8,465 nt of DNA from Nitrospirota bacterium (GTDB lineage: Bacteria > Nitrospirota > Thermodesulfovibrionia > Thermodesulfovibrionales > Magnetobacteriaceae), in the NCBI GenBank assembly GCA_015232165.1, contig JADGAE010000071.1, positions 1 to 8,465 on the forward strand. The letters are read 5' to 3'. The notes below the pieces were generated by a model, which worked only from the letters and a program-made list of their open reading frames with translations, was not told the DNA's origin and did not search any database. Positions 1 to 4,632 of the stretch are shown in pieces. The translations under genes were made by a program, and so were the position numbers. Each line of letters starts with the position of its first letter. Within the stretch, counting starts at the first letter, position 1.

Positions 1-29
1 CCCTTTATATGCATTTTTATTACCACTTG

Positions 30-54
30 TTATCCACCAAAAATTTATGCACCC
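30..54 (-). repeat. Dispersed 23-25 bp motif, copy A
   Basis: The first 72 bases hold no gene. Within them is a copy of a motif that recurs near the other end of the window. On the plus strand it begins TTATCCACCA and ends TTTATGCACCC. It matches the reverse complement of 8412-8436 at 22 of 25 positions without gaps, including an exact 16-base core (39-54 against 8412-8427). It also matches 8378-8400 in the same orientation at 18 of 23. It lies just downstream of the glycosyltransferase stop codon. I infer a genome-dispersed intergenic repeat; its function is unknown. Confidence 0.55.
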
Positions 55-72
55 AGTCAGAGTTATCTGCCC

Positions 73-1218
73 TTACGATGCAGACTCAATCACCGTGATC
101 AGGTAATCCTCATAGGTGTGGGCAATGTTGTCCCACAAGAGGGTCTTGGCGTACCCCCTTGCAGCCTCCCCCAGGGACAGACGCAGGGGATTGTCATCTA
201 GGAGCCTGATCAGGGCAGCAGATAGCGCCTTGTGGTCGCCACAACGAAAGGACACCCCCATGTGATGTTTCTCTACGAAGGCCAGTTCCTCGATGTCGCT
301 CACTACAATGGCCGTGCCACATGCCGCCGCCTCTATGATGCTTATCGGAGAGGACTCATGCCGCGATGGAAGGACAAATATCCGCGCCCCTGACAACAGC
401 CTTGCCTTGTCATCCCCACTGACAAACCCCGCGTATGTCACCTTCCGTCGCACGGAGGGGGCGAGGTCCCTACAAAGTTTTGCAACGGGGTCTGTCTCGT
501 GCCCTGCCAGTATAAGCCCCAACGTGGGATACCGGGGGCTTATCTCCTCAAATGCCCTCATCAGGAGGTCCAGCCCCTTGGTGTAGGTGTCTATCCGGCT
601 GAAAAAGAGGATGTAGTCGTTGTCTTCTGCTCTGTTGTTGCTGCTGCAGGATGCTCCCTGGGTGTTGAGGAATCTCTCGTCGGTACCGTTTGGTATTACG
701 ATGCAGTTGGGGTATTTCTTGTTCATCCGTGAGGTCACCTTATGCATTGTGACATCCGAAACAAATATGAATCTGTCATACAGCCCCGGATAAAACTGCT
801 CAACACCGTACATGGGGACCGAGTACAGGGGGTTGAACTTCCGTATGGCGTGTCTCTCCATTATTCCCTGCACCTGCAATATGACAGGCGTGTTGGTGAG
901 GTATCTTGCAAAGAACGGCGTAGAAGGCAGAAAGTTCTCCACTATGACATCGAAGTCTCCGCCGTGTTTCCTGACGTAGTTCCCTGCCTTGACGGTATAC
1001 ATAAAGACGCTGGTTGTAAGGATTTTGCTCTGGATACCGACAAACACGTGTCGCAGTCCCTCCTGGTAGCCATCCCTGGCGTTAGGGTATCTCATGCACA
1101 ACAGGGTGATGTCGTGTCTGGTCATAAGGCGTTTATAAATCTCATAGGCCCTTATGCCCGCCCCGCCAAACCCAAATGGACTACCAATGCTCTCGTAGAT
1201 TATCTGTAGTATCTTCAT
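73..1218 (-). CDS. GT-B glycosyltransferase, family GT4-like
   Basis: This 381-residue protein should move a sugar from a nucleotide donor to a cell-surface glycan, lipid or other acceptor on the cytoplasmic side of the membrane. The N-terminal acceptor half opens with MKILQIIYE and a glycine-rich loop (FGFGGAGIRAYE, residues 16-26), typical of GT4 enzymes. The C-terminal donor half has FFSRIDTYTKGLDLL (205-219), whose R208 and K214 should contact the donor phosphates. It also has AGH/AGF turns and an EX7E motif in RHESSPISIIEAAACG (E288 and E296). The length is normal for the family and there is no membrane segment. The ATG at 1216-1218 has no clear Shine-Dalgarno. The coiled-coil gene ends 76 bases upstream on the same strand, so the two may be co-transcribed. 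Nothing in the sequence fixes donor or acceptor; LPS, exopolysaccharide or protein glycosylation are all possible. Confidence 0.92.
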   Translation of the reverse strand: MKILQIIYESIGSPFGFGGAGIRAYEIYKRLMTRHDITLLCMRYPNARDGYQEGLRHVFVGIQSKILTTSVFMYTVKAGNYVRKHGGDFDVIVENFLPSTPFFARYLTNTPVILQVQGIMERHAIRKFNPLYSVPMYGVEQFYPGLYDRFIFVSDVTMHKVTSRMNKKYPNCIVIPNGTDERFLNTQGASCSSNNRAEDNDYILFFSRIDTYTKGLDLLMRAFEEISPRYPTLGLILAGHETDPVAKLCRDLAPSVRRKVTYAGFVSGDDKARLLSGARIFVLPSRHESSPISIIEAAACGTAIVVSDIEELAFVEKHHMGVSFRCGDHKALSAALIRLLDDNPLRLSLGEAARGYAKTLLWDNIAHTYEDYLITVIESAS

Positions 1219-1294
1219 TAGATAACATTCTTAACATAAAAAGAAAAAAAGAAGAAGGGGGCGGGGGCGTTCTGCAACAGGAGAAGGAAAAAGG

Positions 1295-1786
1295 TCAATG
1301 CATAAAAAATGCCCTGACAATAAGGGATATGATGCCCGCCAGAACAGCGCCCAAAATCCACTTGAGCAAGACCATCTCACCGCTAATCCTGGCAACATCT
1401 TCCCTGATCTTAGTGCTGTCTTCCTTGACCTTTGCGATTTCTTCCTTGAGTCTGCCTTCCAACTTAGCGCTGTCTTCTTTAAGTCTGGTTTCCACCTTGG
1501 CAACGTCTTCCTTGACCTTGGCGATGTCTTCCTTAAGTCTGGTTTCCAACTTCGCTACATCTTCTTTGACCTTGAAAACGCTTTCCTGAACCTTGGCGAT
1601 GTCTCCTCGGAGTCTACCTTCCACCTTGGCGACGTCTTCCTTAACCTTGGCGATGTCTCCTTTGAGATTGAGTTCCACCTTAAACAGGTCTTCCTTAGTA
1701 GCCAGGTCTCTGCGCGAATCAAGACCCGCCTCGCTGATAACCTTGGCAAAGGCCTCTGTGGCCTCGTCACCAAGCTTATCTCTCAA
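1295..1786 (-). CDS. Coiled-coil protein with C-terminal membrane anchor; 5' end possibly frameshifted
   Basis: From a TTG at 1786 the frame encodes 163 residues. Residues 1-27 are a short conserved-looking head (RDKLGDEATEAFAKVI). Residues 28-138 are almost pure charged coiled coil built from DIAKVKE / DVAKVET / RLKE blocks. Residues 143-161 (WILGAVLAGIISLIVRAFF) form one membrane helix just before the end, so the protein is probably tail-anchored with its rod in the cytoplasm. It resembles the small DUF1640/LA_3696-like coiled-coil proteins; their function is unknown to me. The TTG start is doubtful: a GAAGG lies only two bases before it. In the same frame the codons before the TTG read L-T-I-P-K-V and then reach a stop, while an ATG with AAAGG upstream lies at 1812-1814 in another frame. 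A one-base indel would join them into MSVLTIPKVLRDKLGDEA. The gene is therefore real but either mis-started here or mildly broken. Confidence 0.72.
   Translation of the reverse strand: MRDKLGDEATEAFAKVISEAGLDSRRDLATKEDLFKVELNLKGDIAKVKEDVAKVEGRLRGDIAKVQESVFKVKEDVAKLETRLKEDIAKVKEDVAKVETRLKEDSAKLEGRLKEEIAKVKEDSTKIREDVARISGEMVLLKWILGAVLAGIISLIVRAFFMH
1430..1680 (-). repeat. Imperfect tandem repeat coding the coiled coil (54-base unit)
   Basis: The coiled-coil rod is encoded by imperfect tandem DNA repeats. For example AAGTCTGGTTTCCA occurs at 1481 and again at 1535, exactly 54 bases (18 codons) apart. The protein unit is DIAKVKE + DVAKVET + RLKE, that is 7+7+4 residues. Eighteen residues equal five full helical turns, so adding or losing a unit keeps the hydrophobic stripe in register. 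One unit carries an extra 7-residue block (DIAKVQESVFKVKE) and one is shortened to 11 (DSAKLEGRLKE). The repeat also leaves long open frames on the opposite strand; I regard these as shadows. Confidence 0.75.
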
Positions 1787-1814
1787 TACCTTCGGTATCG
1801 TTAATTACGCTCAT
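1776..1814 (-). other. Out-of-frame 5' leader peptide, probable displaced N-terminus of the coiled-coil gene
   Basis: An ATG at 1812-1814, preceded by AAAGG two bases upstream, opens a 12-codon frame reading MSVINDTEGIER. It stops at TAA (1776-1778), just inside the coiled-coil gene and in a different frame. Removing one A from the GTAATTAACG stretch turns it into MSVLTIPKVLRDKLGDEA, continuous with the coiled-coil protein. That reads like a natural family N-terminus. It is either a real frameshift or a sequencing error; a translated leader peptide coupled to the TTG start is the less likely alternative. Confidence 0.5.
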
Positions 1815-1821
1815 GACCTTT

Positions 1822-1850
1822 ATTATACAAACATGCCCTCAAAAACGCAA
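1822..1850 (-). promoter_or_regulatory. Candidate sigma70 promoter for the coiled-coil gene
   Basis: On the minus strand TTGCGT (1850-1845) and a perfect TATAAT (1827-1822) are separated by 17 bases. Transcription would start near 1815, at or next to the ATG at 1814. The mRNA would then be nearly leaderless at that ATG, or have a 5' leader of about 29 bases if the TTG at 1786 is used. Confidence 0.55.
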
Positions 1851-1862
1851 ATCGGGGGATTT

Positions 1863-1874
1863 TTTTTCGAAAAA
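1863..1874. repeat. 12-base perfect palindrome between divergent promoters
   Basis: TTTTTCGAAAAA is a perfect palindrome. It lies between the two candidate promoters of the divergent coiled-coil gene and pepA, upstream of both -35 elements. The position suits an operator or a bent DNA site, but the AT content makes chance occurrence quite possible. Confidence 0.3.
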
Positions 1875-1880
1875 CCACGC

Positions 1881-1909
1881 TTGAAAGAATACAACGCAAA
1901 ATGTTAAAT
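1881..1909 (+). promoter_or_regulatory. Candidate sigma70 promoter for pepA
   Basis: TTGAAA (1881-1886) and TTAAAT (1904-1909) are spaced by 17 bases. Transcription would begin near 1916, giving a leader of about 37 bases. That leader contains the very strong ribosome binding site GAGGTGAT (1939-1946), six bases before the pepA ATG. A second pair, TTGTTA and TACAAT (1912-1938), was set aside because its spacer is only 15 bases and its start point would fall inside the ribosome binding site. Confidence 0.45.
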
Positions 1910-1952
1910 TATTGTTACACATAAAAAACACATACAATGAGGTGATTAAGCG

Positions 1953-3701
1953 ATGGAGATCAAGATAAGCGGTGATACGGAGAATTCCGTAAAGGCTGAG
2001 GTATTGGTTCTGCCTTTTTTTGAGGACCATAGGGCGGATTTCTATGCCGACATGGATGAAAAGACGGGCGGTTTGATAAAGAGGGTGTTTGATTCCAAGG
2101 CCTTTAGCGGCAAACAGGGGCAGACTACACTCCTGTACGTAAACAATATGGACGCTCAAAGCCTGCTCCTGGTAGGGCTGGGCAAGTTGTCCGAGCTATC
2201 ACAGGACAAGCTCAGACGAAGCGGCGGCAAGGCGTTTTCAGCCCTCAAGGACAAGGGGATTAACTACGTGACCGTAGCCACATCGATTCTTAAGACCGAC
2301 GGGGTTGTACTGGATGCCCACTTCAGGCCGGCGCATTACTTTGTAGAGGGGGCGCTCCTGAGTCAGTACCGATTCACAAGATACAAGACCTCAACCGATG
2401 ACAACAACAAGGACAAGGATATCAAGGAAGTGGTTGTCCTGGCCTCCACGGACGACGTGTCAGTGCAGTGGCTGGAGGTTGTCGTCAACGCGGTGGGTTT
2501 TGCAAAGGACCTCACCAACACACCGGCAAACGACATGACCCCGACACAACTAAGTGAAGCCGCTCTGGGATTGAGGTCTGAGGACGTCACGGTGAAGGTA
2601 CTCGGGCTAAAGGACATCGAACAGGAGGGGATGGGGTCGTACCTGGCCGTTGCCAAGGGGTCGGCAGAGCCGCCAAAATTCATTATCCTTGAGTATATGA
2701 AAGGCACTGGTGAGCCTGTTGCCATTGTGGGGAAGTCGGTCACATTTGACAGCGGCGGATTGTCCCTGAAGCCTGCCGATGGCATGGAGCAGATGAAGTA
2801 TGACATGGCAGGTGGGGCGGCGACGTTGGGTGTAATCAAGGGGGCAGCCCTGTATAAGCTGCCCGTTAATATCGTAGCCGTGTTACCGGCAACGGAGAAC
2901 ATGCCCGGAGGCAAGGCCACCAGACCCGGCGATATCGTAAAGGCCATAACCGGCAAGACCATAGAGATACTCAACACCGATGCGGAGGGCCGTCTTGCAC
3001 TGGCAGATGCCCTTGGATACGTGATTAAACACTACAAGCCAAAGGAGATAATTGATATGGCCACGCTCACGGGTGCATGTTCCGTTGCATTTGGCAACGA
3101 GGCCATTGCCATGATGGGCAACAACGACGACCTCATGGGCAGACTGAAGAAGGCCTCCGCCGAGACCTACGAACGGGTCTGGCAGATGCCCCTGTATGAG
3201 GAGTACAAGGAGTATCTCAAAAGCGATACGGCAGACATCAAAAACATAGGAGGCAGGGAAGGAGGGCTCATGACGTCGGCATCTTTTCTGAAAGAGTTTG
3301 TTGGTGATACACCGTGGGTACATCTGGATATTGCGGCCACGGCCTGGAACAACAAGGACAAGGATTATGCTCCAAAGGGTGCCTCAGGCATTGGGGTGAG
3401 GTTGCTAATGCACTTTTTGAAGATGCTCGTTGGCGTATTTATCGTCATGGGGTGTATGCTTACGCCCGTATTTGCAGCGGATGCCAAGGACCTTCAACAG
3501 GAAATGTTACAAAACCCGGAGATATTAAACATCGTGATGTCGCTGAAAAATGACCAGGAATTTCAGAATGTCCTCAATGATCCGGAAGTTATGCGGGCCA
3601 TAAACGCCAATGATATCGTAGCTCTTTCGGCAAATCCCAAGTTCATAAAACTGACGGAACACCCAAAGGTCAAAGAGATCGAAAGAAAACTCAGGAAATA
3701 A
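1953..3701 (+). CDS. pepA: Leucyl aminopeptidase (M17), fused at its C-terminus to a secreted-type module
   Basis: Cytosolic two-metal aminopeptidase that removes N-terminal amino acids from peptides during protein turnover, normally as a hexamer. Residues 1-160 form the macro-like N-terminal domain and about 175-490 the catalytic domain. NTPANDMTP (188-196) and NTDAEGRL (341-348) are diagnostic. Metal ligands and catalytic residues K261, D266, K273, D284, D343, E345 and R347 are all present. Their spacing is identical to bovine lens LAP (K250 to R336), each offset by 11, so activity is expected. A common GKG before the TFDSGG segment is GKS here. The family normally ends at about residue 490 (GIGVRLLMHFLK), but this frame runs on to residue 582 with no stop. 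The extension reads as a signal peptide plus a small DPEV-type module (see the separate entry). Start ATG 1953 is supported by GAGGTGAT six bases upstream. The gene is transcribed alone and converges on the yggU cluster. Confidence 0.95.
   Translation: MEIKISGDTENSVKAEVLVLPFFEDHRADFYADMDEKTGGLIKRVFDSKAFSGKQGQTTLLYVNNMDAQSLLLVGLGKLSELSQDKLRRSGGKAFSALKDKGINYVTVATSILKTDGVVLDAHFRPAHYFVEGALLSQYRFTRYKTSTDDNNKDKDIKEVVVLASTDDVSVQWLEVVVNAVGFAKDLTNTPANDMTPTQLSEAALGLRSEDVTVKVLGLKDIEQEGMGSYLAVAKGSAEPPKFIILEYMKGTGEPVAIVGKSVTFDSGGLSLKPADGMEQMKYDMAGGAATLGVIKGAALYKLPVNIVAVLPATENMPGGKATRPGDIVKAITGKTIEILNTDAEGRLALADALGYVIKHYKPKEIIDMATLTGACSVAFGNEAIAMMGNNDDLMGRLKKASAETYERVWQMPLYEEYKEYLKSDTADIKNIGGREGGLMTSASFLKEFVGDTPWVHLDIAATAWNNKDKDYAPKGASGIGVRLLMHFLKMLVGVFIVMGCMLTPVFAADAKDLQQEMLQNPEILNIVMSLKNDQEFQNVLNDPEVMRAINANDIVALSANPKFIKLTEHPKVKEIERKLRK
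3393..3410 (+). promoter_or_regulatory. Internal ribosome binding site and ATG near the end of pepA
   Basis: GGGGTGAGG (3393-3401), six bases and then ATG (3408-3410) make as good an initiation site as any in the window. It lies inside pepA and in the same frame, at codon 486. A second in-frame ATG follows at 3423 (codon 491) with no good site of its own. Initiation at 3408 would give a protein starting MHFLKMLVGVFIVMGC, a textbook signal peptide. Confidence 0.5.
3408..3701 (+). CDS. Small exported DPEV/STI1-like protein, in frame with the end of pepA
   Basis: Read from the internal ATG this is a 97-residue protein. It has a basic n-region (MHFLK), a hydrophobic core (MLVGVFIVMGCMLTPV) and a likely signal peptidase site after VFA, before ADAKD. 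The mature part of about 74 residues is helical and built on repeated short blocks: NPEILNIVMSL, DQEFQNVLNDPEVMRAI, NANDIVALSANPKFIKL, EHPKVKEIERKL. The DPEV/NPK spacing resembles STI1-type helical repeats and the tails of some CvpA-like proteins. That is recollection, and its function is unknown to me. Two readings are possible: a separate exported protein made by internal initiation, or a genuine C-terminal extension of PepA that lost its own stop codon. The complete signal peptide and good ribosome binding site favour the first, possibly alongside read-through fusion protein. Confidence 0.5.
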   Translation: MHFLKMLVGVFIVMGCMLTPVFAADAKDLQQEMLQNPEILNIVMSLKNDQEFQNVLNDPEVMRAINANDIVALSANPKFIKLTEHPKVKEIERKLRK

Positions 3702-3765
3702 AGAAAGAAGGGAGGGGGCGAGCCGCCCCTGGCACAAAAGGGGCAAAGCCCTACATTCTTTCTTT
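3700..3765. terminator. Compound hairpin terminator between convergent pepA and yggU
   Basis: An exact 10-base outer stem, AAAGAAAGAA (3700-3709) with TTCTTTCTTT (3756-3765), encloses two GC-rich hairpins. These are GGGGCG-AGC-CGCCCC (3715-3729) and GGGC-AAA-GCCC (3741-3751). The element starts at the pepA stop codon. It is flanked by A/G-rich sequence on one side and T-rich on the other, so it can fold from either strand. It probably ends pepA transcription and perhaps the minus-strand cluster as well. Its layout also looks like a REP-type intergenic element. Confidence 0.65.
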
Positions 3766-3818
3766 GTATTGCACGCAATCGAAACGCGCTATATAATTAA
3801 TTATGGGTAGGTATTTGC

Positions 3819-4130
3819 TTATGATATAGAGTTTATGCCTGTTATCTCTACGAGTTTGTTTTTTGATTTTCCGCCTTTGATAATCCTTATATCCGATTTT
3901 TTGATCCTGGCGCAGGCGTTTTTGGAGTTGAGGTGCTTACAGAGTAGCTCGATGAGGAGTTTGTTGGCCTGTCCTTCCACCGGAGCGGCCGTTAGTCGGA
4001 CGCGCAAGACCCCATCCAGGCATCCAACGACCTCGTTGCATGAGGCACGCGGGATTACCTTGACGCTCACGACAAGACCCACGGCACTCTTGTGACAACA
4101 CGATTGCACGTTCAACTCTAACACAGACAT
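3819..4130 (-). CDS. yggU: YggU family protein (DUF167)
   Basis: Small conserved cytoplasmic protein of unknown molecular role, found in bacteria, archaea and eukaryotes. VKVIPRASCNEVVG, LRVRLTAAPVEGQANKLLIELL and IRIIKGGKSKNKLVEI are the hallmark blocks of the family and cover nearly the whole length. From the ATG at 4128-4130 it has 103 residues, a normal size with a slightly long N-terminus. An alternative ATG at 4140-4142 adds MKES but has no ribosome binding site. AAGGAG lies between the two ATGs, three bases before the second, which is why I chose it. The gene follows the response regulator by about 60 bases on the same strand and is probably the last gene of that transcript. The link to signalling may be only positional. 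Confidence 0.9.
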   Translation of the reverse strand: MSVLELNVQSCCHKSAVGLVVSVKVIPRASCNEVVGCLDGVLRVRLTAAPVEGQANKLLIELLCKHLNSKNACARIKKSDIRIIKGGKSKNKLVEITGINSIS

Positions 4131-4192
4131 GGACTCCTTCATATCACAGAGCGGTGCAGATTTACGGCCGGCCTGTCAGGGATGCCTCCGTG

Positions 4193-4591
4193 TCAATCTA
4201 TCAGTTTATTTTCCTTAAGACGCGCAAGGAGCTTTTTGGTATCAATGGGTTTTGTCAGATAGTCCGTACATCCGCCGCGATAGTAGGCCTCTATGACGTT
4301 TTTTGGGGAATCCAGGGCGGTTGTCATAAATACTTTTGCCTCGCCCTGGGGGGGGACTCCAAGCTCCCTTTCCTTGGCTCGTATGGCCTTTAACACCTTG
4401 ATGCCATCCATCTCGGGCATCATGATATCCAGACAGATTAGGTTGTAGGGCTGCCCCTCGTCTATGGCAAGCATAAAGGCCTCCAGGGCCTCATTGCCAT
4501 TGACCGTCACGTCACAGTCTCCATAGGGAGACAGAAAGTGCTGCAACAGCGTGCGTGATGTGAAATCATCCTCAGCGATCAATATTCTCAT
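4193..4591 (-). CDS. Single-domain CheY-like response regulator
   Basis: A 132-residue receiver domain with no output domain. All working residues are present: the acidic pair E7-D8-D9 (IAEDDFTSR), phosphoacceptor D55 (LICLDIMMPEMDG), T91 (FMTTALDS) and K114 (YLTKPID). An ideal AGGAGG lies five bases before the ATG, so strong translation is expected. It starts 41 bases after the hybrid kinase stop codon on the same strand. It is therefore the likely last phosphate acceptor of that kinase, taking phosphate from its HPt domain. With no DNA-binding or enzymatic domain, it must act by binding a partner (motor, kinase or adaptor) or by serving as a shuttle or phosphate sink. No chemotaxis gene is in the window to make it a true CheY. 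Confidence 0.93.
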   Translation of the reverse strand: MRILIAEDDFTSRTLLQHFLSPYGDCDVTVNGNEALEAFMLAIDEGQPYNLICLDIMMPEMDGIKVLKAIRAKERELGVPPQGEAKVFMTTALDSPKNVIEAYYRGGCTDYLTKPIDTKKLLARLKENKLID

Positions 4592-4632
4592 TGCTTCCTC
4601 CTGATATTATATATATAATTTATAGCGTATTG

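Noticed and set aside
30..38. DnaA-box-like TTATCCACC
   Set aside because: It is a single imperfect copy with no cluster of boxes, no AT-rich unwinding region and no dnaA/dnaN nearby; it is explained by the dispersed motif.
1240..1290. G-rich purine tract as a G-quadruplex or terminator
   Set aside because: Only two long G runs are present and no stable hairpin was found; at most it is a degenerate relative of the element at 3700-3765.
1298..1804. Long plus-strand open frame opposite the coiled-coil gene
   Set aside because: It is a by-product of the repetitive coding sequence; its protein is low-complexity, has no start signals, and several frames there are open for the same reason.
2363..2977. 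Minus-strand open frame of 204 codons inside pepA
   Set aside because: It is antisense to the catalytic domain of PepA, where all active-site residues are conserved, and has no family resemblance.
3793..3804. 12-base palindrome ATAATTAATTAT downstream of yggU
   Set aside because: It is low-complexity AT sequence in a short intergenic gap with no supporting context.
4606..4619. 14-base AT palindrome ATTATATATATAAT between kinase and receiver genes
   Set aside because: It is a simple AT repeat; its TATAAT is too close to the ribosome binding site to act as a promoter for the receiver.
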